A stretch of DNA of 64,000 nt, from contig VTFK01000148.1 of assembly GCA_009617715.1 (NCBI GenBank), positions 124,001 through 188,000 on the forward strand, in the 5' to 3' direction. The first letter of the stretch is position 1. The number at the start of each line of letters is the position of its first letter. This DNA comes from Plectrocnemia conspersa. Its lineage: Eukaryota; Arthropoda; Insecta; Trichoptera; Polycentropodidae. Positions 11,190 through 22,385 of the stretch are shown piece by piece. Made by a program: the position numbers and the translations under genes. The notes under the pieces are model-generated. The model did no database searches. It worked only from the letters and a program-made list of their open reading frames with translations, and was not told the DNA's origin.

Positions 11190-11370
11190 ATATATTGCGT
11201 TATAGTAATTTTGCTCCCGAGCACCTGACGAGTGGTGCACGTATAGCCTGGGTTCTAATCCCATATATACACAATTGTTTTTTAATTTATTTTATATCTT
11301 GGTGATCGAATTTAGTGATTATTAAATATTTATCATTCATTTTTACTAATGTTTTAATAATAGTGATTAT
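11190..11370 (+). repeat. SINE-like module with T-arm-like hairpin, copy 1b
   Basis: CCTGGGTTCTAATCCCATAT with stem-loop TGGGTTCTAATCCCA (11249-11263) is followed by ACACAATTGTTTTTTAATTT and the same body as the module at 10428. GCTCCCGAGC just upstream could be a D-arm hairpin. It is probably a second copy of the same short retroposon-like family. Confidence 0.45.
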
Positions 11371-11765
11371 TATAATGCAAATACGCATTGAATTTTTATT
11401 TGAACGAACTCTTTAGTTTGGCAAAACAACTTTATTAATGTTAATGTTGGAAATTATTAAAAAATATATTTTTATTATTTTAACTAGAACATTTATTTTA
11501 TTTTCAATTATACTTTCTGTATGTTTTTATTTTTATAATGGGAATTTTGTTTTATATAGTATGGATCGATGCGAATATTTATTTATCGCGAAAATCGTAA
11601 TATTCGTAATAATTATCATTCAATGTACATAAAGTTATTTTTGCAAAATTAATTATTATGTTGTATTAATCGTTTAATACATAATTTTACAATTTAATAT
11701 TTTTTTAATATAATTTTCAATTTGATTTATTTTATACACTTTGCGGATTAATAGTGCAGCAAGGG

Positions 11766-12233
11766 CATTTAGTCAAGGCATTGAGTCAATTTGGAAATCG
11801 TACGGTTTAAAATATAAATTTGCGATAAAATATCTATTATTTGTGAGTGACCGTCAGTTTTGCAATTCCAAGAAGGGCAGGTATAGAGGATAACATTTGG
11901 GCTGATTCGCACTCGAAAGTTATGAATGTGTCGAAGGTCGGTTTCCAAAATGAGTTAGAACGAGAAAGCTATATGCTGTTGGTATACCATCACCTTCTCA
12001 GAAGAATCATTGTCTGGAGAAAGCCACGTGCTGGCAAATCAGTGTTTCCCAAGCTTTTGCCGTGTTTCGTTGTTTGCAAAGCTAATTTATTATTTTTATT
12101 TTTGTAATTTCATCATCCTATATCTTTTATTTAATGTAGGAAGTATTATTATACACTTTGTTATTTTCTGTATATTGTATTATACGTATTTGGTGATTTT
12201 TTTGCGGTATAAATTGTGATAAAATACTGGGAT
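11766..12233 (+). other. Spacer with possible hAT C-terminal remnant
   Basis: Between the duplicated block and the piggyBac relic. Around 11960-12080 one frame reads TFSEESLSGESHVLANQC and then CRVSLFAKL, loosely like the hAT dimerisation region (SERxFSxAGHVLxNxR). The match is weak and no termini were found. Confidence 0.25.
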
Positions 12234-13470
12234 ATGTCGTCCAGACAAGATACAGAAAGACTTTTAGACGAATGTGAAGATGATGTCAATGTCGATGAAT
12301 CTTTTGGCAGTGATATCGACTTTGAAGAGTTGGATTCTGATGCCACCGACGTAAATGATGTAATCGATAACGAAGCTGACGATTCTTCATCAAAAGACGA
12401 AGAAACGTTCATGTCAAGATCTGGTCTAGAATGGCATTCAACTCCACGATACAATTCCAGAACGCGAATCCAAAATATCGTAACATCTTTTTGAGGACTT
12501 GGAACAGAAGCTAGCAATGTGACTACAATCAAGGAAAACTTTGCTCTCTTCATGACTGCAGCGATGATTCAAGAAATAAGTACTAGTGGAGACTAATCGG
12601 GTCTCTAGAAATAACAATCAAGACCACACCAACCAACCGGAAATAGCAGCATTCATCAGCGTATTGATAGCTTCTAGAAGATGCAATGGCCGTAGACTAC
12701 CACTAAAGGAAATATGGACATCTAACCAGCTTTTTAAGTAATTCTTTTTTCTACGGTCATTTCAAGGGACACATTCGTATATTTATACAGCAAAATTCGC
12801 TTTGATGACAGAAACACCAGACAATTACGATTTCAACAATCGTAAGAGAAATTTCGCGCTTTTATCAAAAGTAAGCCCGGCAGATATGGAAAAAAATATG
12901 GGTTGCTGCTGATGTAGAGTCATCGTATATTTTAAATATACAACCATACATGGGAGAGCAGCAAGTACGAGAAAGAAATCAAGGTGAAAAGGTAGTGACT
13001 GATCTAATTAGTCCTTATATTGGAACTGGACGTGGTGTCATTACTGACAACTTCTTTTTGTCAGTGCCCCTTGCTCAAAGACTTTTGGAAGACAACATTA
13101 ACAGGAACAATTAGAAAAAATAAGCGTGAAATACCGCAAGAATTTTTGCGCTCACGCCAGCGAGAGGAATTTTGGCTTTACCGATGACATCACATTGGTT
13201 TCATATGTTCCGAAAAAAAAACAATCGGTCACACTGTTGTCAACAGAGTTAGCCATGGAACTTGCCAAGGAGAATATAAATTTGCGAAAAATAGTGGGAT
13301 ATCGTTTCATAAACATATTCAATATGGTTTCACACTTTATGATCAAGCAACTAACGTTGAAACTGTTACTCCACTGACAATACTGAACAGGTTAGGAGAA
13401 ATAGGTGCAGCTTTTGCCCTAGAAATTAGGACAGAAAGACTTGATTTTTGCACCACCTGCAAAAAAAAGC
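12234..13470 (+). pseudogene. piggyBac-like transposase, broken
   Basis: The N-terminus is acidic and serine/aspartate-rich for about 85 residues (to 12494), typical of piggyBac proteins. It is followed in shifted frames by IKENFALFMTAAMIQEI-like, IWTSNQLF and DRNTRQLRFQQS segments, then KPGRYGKKIWVAADVESSY, NIQPYMGEQ and GTGRGVITDNFFLSVPLAQR, which holds the second catalytic aspartate. A deletion between the DRNTRQ block and KPGRYG removes the region of the first catalytic aspartate. The cysteine-rich C-terminus is cut at FCTTCKKKRYV, where an unrelated element begins. TTAA-flanked termini were not found. This is a dead copy. Confidence 0.8.
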
Positions 13471-13889
13471 GATATGTACGATTGCAACATCCGTGGAAAA
13501 TATTTTGAAGATCACGAATTAGCAGTACAAGTTACCGGAATTGACGTAAGTTATTTAAGAAGTATTATTAAGTGAGCATAGAGTACAATTAAAATCTGCT
13601 TATTCTAAACAAACTGCAAAGCTTTATGTTCAGCTGTACCTGTGGCATTCGATGATACTTATAATGCATAAAATATGAATACACGGGCCCGTGGTAATAG
13701 AAAAGGCGCTGCTTCTGATGTCAGTTTATCAGAAGAGGCCGCTGAAACCAGTAAGAAGCATTTCCGTTTATATCGGTAAAATTTTGCCGGAAAGTTCTCA
13801 AGTGTATCTTGTAATATGGATGTGCTAAACAGACTATTATTAACAGAAGAGAGGGTCGGCCGCCCAGATCGGGCAAATACCCCACAGTG
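13471..13889 (+). pseudogene. U-element right half with unnamed protein, copy 1
   Basis: Directly abutting the piggyBac relic, broken frames read HPWKIF-EDHELAVQVTGIDVSYL, then AYSKQTAKLYVQLYLWHS, then SLSEEAAETSKKHFRLYR and SCNMDVLNRLLL. These blocks are shared with the copy at 40216. I recognise them from memory as an unnamed protein recurring in arthropod and cnidarian genomes; this is not verified. The right terminus CAAATACCCCACAGTG (13874-13889) matches, inverted, the end of the 39690 element. Right of it satellite C resumes at CGCCATAGCATA. The left end is missing. Confidence 0.6.
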
Positions 13890-14084
13890 CGCCATAGCAT
13901 ATTTATGCAGAAAGCGCATTTGGGGTTGGATACGAAACTGTACGTTTTCAGCGGGAAATGCGTATTATAAATTTTCAGACAAATGTAACTTAATAGACTA
14001 TACGCGGATGCACACAATGGGTATACTAGATATTTTTCCTACTATTAGATCACTTGTGATATATATCAAATTAATAAAATATCA
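13890..14084. repeat. Satellite C, right half-monomer
   Basis: CGCCATAGCATATTTATGCA, AGAAAGCGCATTTGGGGTTG, ACGAAACTGTACG and AATAGACTATACGCGGATGC follow the usual order of the C monomer. It starts exactly at the U-element terminus, so it is the right half of a C unit that the element interrupted. Confidence 0.75.
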
Positions 14085-14647
14085 TTGATTTTTTAAGAAA
14101 AACGGACTCTGAATATACAAAAGCATTTTAATGTGAGTCCGGTAATTTAAAAATAATAATTAAATAAATTTCGCTTCAAATTCGCATCCTTGATCTAGAC
14201 CCTGGAAAGTGAACAGTTTGAATCGGGAGAACATGAACGGGCGGAAAGCTCGATAACCGAGTCAGACTATGCACCGAAATACACACATATAAAGACACTG
14301 CGCTACACTATCAAAAACATCGCGTATACGTATTGTTTATTCGTTTACCTCCTTTAGTTTTACAAAGTTTATTAGTTTTTAGATAATTTTTATATTTTTT
14401 TTAAATATACAATTTAAAATATTATTATAAACTAAAGTCGGAAAACCAAATATGTAAATTATAGAAATGTTGATAGCAATAATTTCAAAATAAAATATAA
14501 TCAATAACCGCGCAATTGAATAGCATAATATTATCATGAAAAAATCAAAAAATTCGATAGCTACATTATAATAATAAAATAGCTACTTGAAAGAAAAAAT
14601 AAAAAAACACAATATATTATATAATTTAGCCAAGTATCACTTGTGAT

Positions 14648-15308
14648 TAGGGATTCCAATCCCGGGCCAAAATTTTGATCCCGGGATTTCGGTATTGCAA
14701 TTAGTCGATCCCGGGATCCCGGGACCAGTCCCGGGATAATTTTCATGTTATTTTATCGATAAAAATAATTTAAAATGAATAATACAATATATTTTTACAT
14801 CTGTTTTTTATAACGTACAATGTATAAAGTACGTATAATTTTAGTCTTGGGCTTAAAATAGAAAATAATATAATAAAAAAAAAAAGGGAAGGTCCTATAT
14901 ATTTATTTGAGAAGAAAAAAATGAACTTTTGACAATGTATGTACATATGTACATTCATAGACACAATTAATTGAAAACATTATTTTGAATAAAACTCACG
15001 AAGTAACATCAAAGCATCAAGTGTTTTATCATTTAGCCTTGATCTGATTTTGGTTCCTAAGCAGCCTGCTGCTGAAAAAAGCACGTTCAGACTCACAGCC
15101 TCAAAGATTCACAGATGACACGTGCAACTCGCGCAAGTTTGTACACGAAATATAACGATGTTGTCAATAATAATTCGATTGTGCTTGATAAATCAATCAA
15201 TCCGAAAAATTCGGGATTATGTTTTATAATCCCGGGACTCATCAGGTATTGAAAATCGTTCGGGATCCCGGGATCCCGGGATCCGGGATCCCGGGATTGG
15301 AATCCCTA
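14648..15308 (-). mobile_element. Non-autonomous hAT element, 661 bp, in satellite D
   Basis: The termini TAGGGATTCCAATCCCGGG (14648) and CCCGGGATTGGAATCCCTA (ending 15308) are perfect inverted repeats flanked by the identical 8-bp duplication CTTGTGAT (14640-14647 and 15309-15316). The target is the D-satellite motif ATCACTTGTGATATATTTC. Subterminal regions contain many CCCGGGAT motifs. On the minus strand the interior retains a hAT C-terminal dimerisation piece, with AAGCGLTKIRSRL-like residues (seen as AAGCLGTKIRSRLNDKTLDA) followed by LMLLREFYS. The rest of the transposase is deleted. Confidence 0.93.
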
Positions 15309-16032
15309 CTTGTGATATATTTCTAATTAAAAATTATGACATTTTTTTTTAAATTGATTTTGGATATTCACGTTTTAATGTGAGTACACCAATTTTATTA
15401 CAATTATTATATAAACTTCGCTTCATATTCGCATCCTTGATCTAGACCCTGGAAACTGAACAGTTTGAATCGGGAAAACATGAACCGACGGAGAGTTTCA
15501 TAACCGAATCAAACTACATGCATATAAAGACAACGCAATACTATCAAAAGCATCACGTATACATAATGTTCGCGGGTTTAATTCCTTGAGTGTAAAAAAA
15601 TTAATAGTTCTGGTGCAATTGTATCACTTATTTTTCATTACCGATTATTAAATATTTGAATTTTTTTTTTTGCGATATTTGTTTAATTAAAGAAAATATG
15701 CAAATTACAAAAATATATTAACATAACATTTATATAACAATAAATATTATAAGAAATATAATCACGCAAAAATAATATGATCCTGTACCTACACTGTCTT
15801 GAAAAATATAACTAATTAAAAAATAGTAAACTACTAAATACTGTATAAAAAATATTTTAGCCCACCATTTAGTCACTTATTATATATTTCCTATTAAAAA
15901 ATATTAAGCATTTTAATGGTAATTTAAATAATTTTCAATTCAACTTCATATCCTTGACAACAGTTTGATTAGGAAAACATAAACCGGCAGAAAGCTGCAT
16001 AACCAAATCAGACTATGCACCAAGGTGCACAC

Positions 16033-16185
16033 CAGTGGCGTGCCGTCCATAGACGCGGTAGATTCAAAACGCCATCAGCATGAACGGTTGATGGCGAGCG
16101 ACTCACGTGATCGTGTTTATAGTCGATCAATCATGCATGCTGGTGGTGTTTTGAATCGACCGCATATAAGGACGCCACGCCACTG
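16033..16185. mobile_element. 153-bp fold-back hAT MITE in satellite D
   Basis: Left arm CAGTGGCGTGCCGTCC... and right arm ...GGACGCCACGCCACTG pair over roughly 50 bp with a few mismatches, leaving a ~50-bp loop. The 8-bp flanks are GTGCACAC and CTGCACAC (one mismatch). The uninterrupted D monomer has a single GTGCACACATATAAAG at this point. The size, arms and duplication fit a miniature hAT element with no coding capacity. Confidence 0.9.
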
Positions 16186-19130
16186 CTGCACACATATATA
16201 ACCCAGCACAATACTGTCAAAAACATCGCGTATACCCATTGTTCGTTTATTTAATCACATTAGTGTCGGAATATTTAATAGTTCCCAGACTTTTTTTTAA
16301 ATAAATAATATAAAATATTATTATGTACTAATTTATGTGCAAAATTAGCTTCAGGAAACCAAATAATTTATAAAAATGTTGACAACACATTGTGTAAGAA
16401 TATTTTGGCCTAGCATCTAGTCACGTGTACTCTAATTTTAAAATCTTACGGAAATTGTGCTTAGGATTACGAGCGTTTTAGTGTAAACCGGTTAATTTGT
16501 AGACAATAATAAAATTAATTTCGTTTCAAATTCGCATCCTTGATCTGAACAGTTTGAATCGGGAAAACATGAACCGACGGAAAGCTCGATAACCGAGTCA
16601 GACTACACACCGAAGTGCACACATATAAAGACCCAGCGCAATACTATCAAAAACATGGCATACATGTTTTCATTATTCATACACGAGTTTACCTTCTTTA
16701 GTATCAAAAAATTTATTAGTTTTTATGCAATTAAATTTCTTTATTTTTAATAAATAATTATGATAAATTCATGTAAAATAATAATGTCACAAAACCAAAT
16801 ATGCATGTTATAGAAATGTTGCTAGTGATACATTCACATAAAAATCTCGAAATCCGATAACTACATTATCCTAAAAAATACATATTTCAAAGAAAAAATA
16901 GAAAATCACTATATATTGTATAATGAACAAGCCTACTATCACTTGTGATATATTTTTTATAAAAAATAATGTTTTTTTAAATGATGTTTTTTTAAATACT
17001 GTTTTTTTTAAATGTAAATGGACTTTGATATACACATGGTTTTTAATATGAATCCGTCAATTTAAATGCAATTATTAAATAAATTTCCATCCTTGATCTA
17101 GACCCTGAAACTAAACATTTTGAATCCGGAAAACATGAGCCGACGGAAAGCTCGATAACCGATTCAGACTGTGCACCGAAGTGCAGACATTTAACGGTCC
17201 AGCACAATAATACCATAAACATGGCGTATATGTATTAATTTTTCATACACCGGTTTACCTCTTTCAGTATCAATATGTAAAAAATTATTTTTCTTTATTT
17301 AAAAAAAAATGATTAACTCTTGTAAAATAATTATGTCAGAAAACCAAATATGTAAATTATGTCAGAACACCAAATAATTGAAATATAAAATAAAATCAAT
17401 TACCGCATAATTAAATAACATAATACATTTACGTAAAAATTATGAAATCCGATAACAATATTATCCTGAAAAATAGCTGTTTCAAATAAAAAACAGAAAA
17501 CCACTATACATTGTATAATGGACAAGCCTACCATCACTTGTGATATATTTTTTAATAAAAATATCCTTGCTTTTTTTACTTTGGATAAACATAAGCTTTT
17601 TAATATGAATTCGTAAATTAAAATACGATTAATAAATAAATTATCCTTTTTATTCGTATCCTTGCTCTAGACCCTGGAAACTGGACAGTTTGAATCGGGA
17701 AAACATGAACCGACGGAAAGCTCGATAACCATCGAAGTGTAGACATATAAAGACAAGTCCAATACTATCAAAAACATCACCTATACATATTATTCATTCA
17801 TACACGGGTTTCCACCTTTAGTGTCAGAAAAATATTAATTTAAAGTCAATTTATATTTAATACAAAAAATATTACCTACTTTTAAATACGAGTAAATAAT
17901 TTAAAATATTATGATAAACTCACGGAGGATAATAATGTTAGAAAACCAGATATGCAAATTATAGAAATTAAAATATAATCAATTACCGCACAATGAGAAA
18001 GCAAAACAGAATCAAGAAAAAAGCATAAAATCAAAATAGAAAACCACTATATATTGTATAAAATACATTAAAGTCTACCATCACTTATGATATATTTCTT
18101 ATTAAAAATAGCTTTAGATATATACAAGCATTTTAATGTGAATCCATCAATTTTAATGTAATTAATAAATAAACTTCGCTTCTATTCGCATCCTTGATCT
18201 AGACCCTGGAAACTTAACCGTTTAAATCGGGAAACATAAACCGACAGAAACTTTATAAACCTAGCGGAAAGCTTTGTAAAGCGACTAAGCATTAGGTGCA
18301 CACATATAAAAACTTAGTGGAATACTATCAACGGCATCGCGTTTATATATCGTTTATTAATTCACGTGCTTAAACCTTTTACAGTCAGATTACCTATTTT
18401 GTCATTAAATAATAGAAAATATTTTAAATTAAATAATTAAAGTGCATCCTTGATCCAGACCCTGGAAACTGAACAGTTTATATCGGGAAAACATGAACAG
18501 GCAGAATGTTTGATAACCGAGTCAGACTTTGCACCGGAGTGCACACATATAAAGGCCCAGCGCAATACTATCAAAAACATCGCGTGTATGTATTCATCCA
18601 TACACGGGTTTACCTCCGTTAGTGTCAGAAAATTTATTATTTCCTAGACAATTAAATTATTTATTTTTAAATAAATAATTTAAAATATTATGATAAACTC
18701 ATGTAAGATAATAATTCCAAAAATACAAATATAAAAATAATTGAAATATCAATAAAAATAATTTAAATAAAAAATATTATAAATTACCATAATATAATCA
18801 AGGAAAATAAAAAATAATCTGCTTCAAAGAAAAAATAGAAACCCACTATATATTGTATAATAGACATTTTATCATTCTATCACTTGTGATATATTTCTTA
18901 TTAAAAAATATCACTGTTCTTTTTAAATGGATTACACAAGCGTTTTAATTTGCAAATCTTAATGTAAATACAATTATGAAATACACTTCGCTTCAAATTC
19001 GTATCCTTGATCCAGACCCTGGAAATGAACAATTTGAATCGGGAAAACATAAACCGACGAAAAGCTTGTCACTATGCACCGAAATGCACACATATAAAGA
19101 CCCAGCGCAATACTATCAAATACATCGCGT

Positions 19131-19790
19131 ATCAGTGATTGAGGGACGAGCTCAGTTCTCGCCCGGGCAACTGAAGCGAGTGTATTAAGGGAGCAGATCG
19201 AGCTTGGAGGGTGGATAACCGAATAAATGCATCCTGCGCCGTGGCATATATGTGCAGAATGCGCATTAGAGGTGGGTTACGAAATTATACGCTATTCAGC
19301 GGGAAATGATCATCTTTGGGTATAATAAATTATGATCTTCAATATTTTATTTTAATATTTTCAGACCAATTTAACTGAATAGACTATACGCAAATGCACA
19401 CAGATGCGTTTATGTACATATATGAAATAACGTAGTATGCATTTTTCATGGTCAATCAATACATTAGTGGTATGAGGGACGAGCTCAGTTCTAGCCCGGG
19501 CAACTGAAGTGAGTGTATTAAGGTAACAGATCGAGCTTGGGATGGATAACCGAATAGTAATATAAATGCATCCCTGCGTTGTAGCATATATATGCAGAAA
19601 GCGCATTGGGGGTGGGGTATGAAACTATACGCTGTTCAGTGCGAAATTGTCGTCTCTGAGTTTAATAAATTATGTTCTTCAATATTTTATTTCGATATTT
19701 TCAAACAAGTGTAACTGAATAAACTATACGCGGATGCACACAACTGTGTTAATTTATGTACATATATGAAATAACGTGGTATGCATTATA
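19131..19790. repeat. Satellite C, two monomers (copy set 2)
   Basis: GAGGGACGAGCTCAG starts at 19141 and 19474, a 333-bp period. The units carry the complete C order: GTATTAAGGGAGCAGATCGA, GGATAACCGAATA, TGCGCCGTGGCATATATGTG, GAATGCGCATTAGAGGTGGG, then the AATATTTTATTTTAATATTTTC tract. The D-to-C junction reads CATCGCGTATCAGTGATTGA. The junction at 25.2/27.6 kb has the same arrangement. Confidence 0.88.
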
Positions 19791-20223
19791 AGATAATGAT
19801 GTCTAAAACCAGATATGAAAATTATATTAATAGCAATAATTAAAATATAGATGTAATCAATTACCGCACAATTGTATAGCATAATATAATCAAGCAAAAA
19901 TCTTTATATCCGATAACTTCACCATCCTGAAAAAAATAGCTGTTTCAAAAAAAAAATGGAAACCACTACATATTATGTAAAAGTCATTTTAGCTTCTAAA
20001 TTTTAATATACTTATTTTTTTATTTAAATTAACTTTGGATATTCACAAATGTTTTAATGTGAATCCGTCAATTTAAATACAATTAATAAATAAATTATAT
20101 AAATTTGTGATAAATTACAAAAAGTTCTATACCCTTTGAATTGGGAAAACATGAACCGACGGTAAGCTTGATAACCGTGTCCGACTGCTCCGAAGTTCAC
20201 ACATAAAAGGATCTAGCACAATA
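19791..20223. repeat. Satellite D fragment
   Basis: The stretch contains D-type blocks GATAATGATGTCTAAAACCA, ATAATATAATCAAGCAAAAA, GTGAATCCGTCAATTTAAAT and GGGAAAACATGAACCGACGG in D order. It is interrupted at 20222 by the Tigger element within a GCACAATAC motif. Confidence 0.7.
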
Positions 20224-21961
20224 CACCCATACCTCGCTATACGGCCGCTCTTTATACGGCCTTTCGCTATAACGGCCCTCTTCAATTAAGGCACGTTTTC
20301 GATTTACGGCCAAAAATGTTTCGCTATAACGGCAAAAAAATTATTTTTCGATGTCGATTTTAAAAAAAAATTAAAAATAGATTTAATTTGCATAATTTTA
20401 AAATGAAAGGTGAAGCAGCTAGCGCCGATGAGGCCGCATTTAAGGAATATCCCAACATTTTAAAGCAAATTATTGAAAGAGGTGGTCTAAACCTGAACAA
20501 GTGTTTAACGTAGACGAAACAGGGCTTTATTGGAAGCGAATGCCTGATTGCACGTACATTTCAAAAACCAAAAATCTGCGCCTGGTTATAATGTGTCTAA
20601 ATAACGATTAACTTTGCATCTTGGTGCAAATGCCGCGGGTGATTTTAAGCTAAGACCACCTTTAATATATTTGTCCGAAAATCCAAGGCCTCTTAAAGGA
20701 CTAAATAAAAATCAATTACCCGTCATATGGAGATCTTTAGAGGATTGGTTCAAAAATCACTTTTGCACAGAAGTGAAAAAATATTTGCGAGACAATAACT
20801 TAAGCAACAAGGCTTTGCTAATTTTGGATAATGCACCAGGGCATCCTACTAATTTATCCGAACTATCTGAAGATGTCATGATTGAGTACCTTCCGAAAAA
20901 TACAACAGCTCTGATACAACCAATAGATCAGGGTGCAATAGCCACTTTTAAGGCATATTACCTACGCCGAACTTTCCGACAACTTATAAGGGAAACCGAT
21001 GGTAAATCTTCAATTAAAACATTTTGGAAAAACTATAACATCAAGGATGCTGTTGACAGCATCAGTGAATCATGAAAGGAATTAAAATTAACAACAATGA
21101 ACCATGTTTGGAAAAAAATATGGCCAGAATGTGTAATAAGTACTGATGCAGAAGTTAATTGCCTTCCTGAAATTAGGCAAAACATTTTGGATCTAGCACA
21201 TGATCTCGGCTTTGAAGGTTTGAACGAGCGTGATGTGCTTGATCTACTTGAAGCTGATAGGGAATCCCTTTCATATAAGGAACTCATTCAGTTGCAAGCA
21301 GAACCGGCTCTGTCTCTTCATCAAGAGACAGAGCCTGTTGTATTCAAACAGCTAACATTAAAAAAATTGTCAAAAGCTTTTTTCTATTTCGAACAAGGAA
21401 TAAACATCTTCCTTGAAAACGACCCTGACGTCAAACGTAGCGCTAAAGTTTCTCGAAGAATTAACTCAGCCATTAGCTGTTATTAATCACTGAAGAACGA
21501 AAGAGACAAAAAGGCAAGACAAACAACGTTGGACAATTTTTTTAAGCCAGGCCCATCCTTACCAGCGGAAAATGAGAACGGCAGTGATCTGCAGGTTACC
21601 ATTTCTTCATCGTCTTCAGATTAAAGCCATTTAAAAAAAATTATGTATGTATTTATACACATATTTTATGTAACATGAAGTTGTTTCTATTTTTGTTTAT
21701 AGATTATTGTTGGTTTTTGGAGTCTGTTATTATTTTATGTACAAATGTATGTACTTGTTATGTATGTATTTTTGATTTAAATGAAATAAAAAGATAAAAT
21801 GCATTTTAAATGATAAACCATGTTACATATTTAACAAATTTGGAACCGATCCCATTGAATTTGTATGAATTTGTATTAGAATGATTGATTCGTTATACGG
21901 CTTTTCGCTTTGCGGCCAAGTTTCGTGGAACGTATCTAGGCCGTAAAGCGAGGTATGGGTG
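20224..21961 (+). mobile_element. Tigger-type DNA transposon, 1738 bp
   Basis: CACCCATACCTCGCTATACG (20224) and its inverse ending TAAAGCGAGGTATGGGTG (21961) form ~23-bp inverted repeats with one mismatch, flanked by TA at 20222-20223 and 21962-21963. Subterminal ACGGCC/GGCCGT motifs repeat several times near both ends. It sits in satellite D. The transposase N-terminus is missing; the catalytic and C-terminal parts are well preserved. Confidence 0.93.
20403..21624 (+). pseudogene. Tigger transposase, N-terminus lost, two stops
   Basis: After a short N-terminal piece the first catalytic aspartate appears in FNVDETGLYWKRMP (codon 20513). Following a frameshift, the long frame from 20614 holds LILDNAPGHP (Asp at 20827) and IQPIDQGAIATFKAYYLRR (Asp at 20926), giving DD32D spacing. 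Two in-frame stops, TGA at 21073 where tryptophan is expected and TAA at 21484 where glutamine fits, are both single transitions. The C-terminus ends with QTTLDNFFKPGP (21520 onward), a textbook PCNA-interaction box QxxLxxFF, as is known for pogo-family transposases. The CENP-B-like DNA-binding domains are absent, so the copy is dead. Confidence 0.88.
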
Positions 21962-21963
21962 TA

Positions 21964-22105
21964 CTAAATTTATTCATATGCGGATTAACATCCTACATGA
22001 TGTATTTTTTATTAAAAAATATCACTGTTTTTTTTAATTAGACCGGGCTTGGGGTAGATATCCGAATACATAGCAGTGTGCATGCATCCTGCAACGTAGC
22101 ATATA
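21964..22105. repeat. D/C satellite junction, left half of interrupted C unit
   Basis: After a short D stretch (ATTAAAAAATATCACTGTTT), C-type sequence TTGGGGTAGATATCCGAATA and GCATCCTGCAACGTAGCATA runs to the point where a Tc1 element starts after TA. The matching right half of the C unit resumes at about 24265. Confidence 0.7.
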
Positions 22106-22385
22106 CAGCCATGGCCATAATAATGGGACACTCTTACAATAGTGAGTAAATATACAAGTGCATAGTCCGACCGAAATATTTTAGCACGTAGTTCTGAGAA
22201 CTACTATACAAAAGAATTCGTCGTTTTTAATGGCTCACTTGAGTTTTAAAAAAATACTGTAAGTCAAATTGTTTAGTCTCGCTTAAATGACCGTTATGTT
22301 TAGTTGCTTGATTTCGGCTTTTATTTCTCGTTATCATTTTTTTCATTTAATGATTTATTTTGAATATTACATACACAATTGAAAT

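Larger units (their letters stand above)
9365..11765. repeat. ~2.3-kb duplicated block, copy 1
   Basis: This block, including D and C sequences, a mariner terminus and two tRNA-like modules, is repeated in the same orientation at 28845-31145 with few differences apart from indels. The match ends abruptly after GCAAGGGCATTTAGT in both copies. It is therefore a segmental duplication or a composite repeat unit. A 64-residue open frame (11438-11632) occurs in both copies, but it is a low-complexity hydrophobic translation of AT-rich DNA and is not called as a gene. Confidence 0.85.
14085..19130. repeat. Satellite D tandem array, ~570-bp monomer
   Basis: The block ATCCTTGATCTAGACCCTGG with GAATCGGGAAAACATGAACC recurs in full or altered form near 14187, 15435, 15950, 16525, 17093, 17662, 18190, 18445 and 19000. 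After removing the two inserted elements most spacings are near 530-580 bp, with one shortened unit near 18.2-18.45 kb. Other conserved blocks are AAGCTCGATAACCGAGTCAG, GTGCACACATATAAAGAC, GCGCAATACTATCAAAAACA and ATCACTTGTGATATATTTCT. At 19130 the array switches directly to satellite C. Small open frames are repeat shadows. Confidence 0.88.

Noticed and set aside
10470..11263. Functional tRNA genes at the GGTTCAAATCC hairpins
   Set aside because: No complete acceptor, D or anticodon stems can be drawn; the modules repeat with a shared downstream body, as in SINEs.
11438..11632. Open frame conserved in both duplicated blocks (also 30808-31077), hydrophobic like a membrane protein
   Set aside because: AT-rich DNA gives F/I/L/Y-rich translations; the two differ in length by a stop change and have no known motif.
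12161..12553. 130-codon serine-rich frame on the minus strand
   Set aside because: Antisense shadow of the acidic piggyBac N-terminus.
13659..14017. Two overlapping minus-strand frames of 86 and 98 codons
   Set aside because: Antisense of the U-element protein and satellite C; no motifs.
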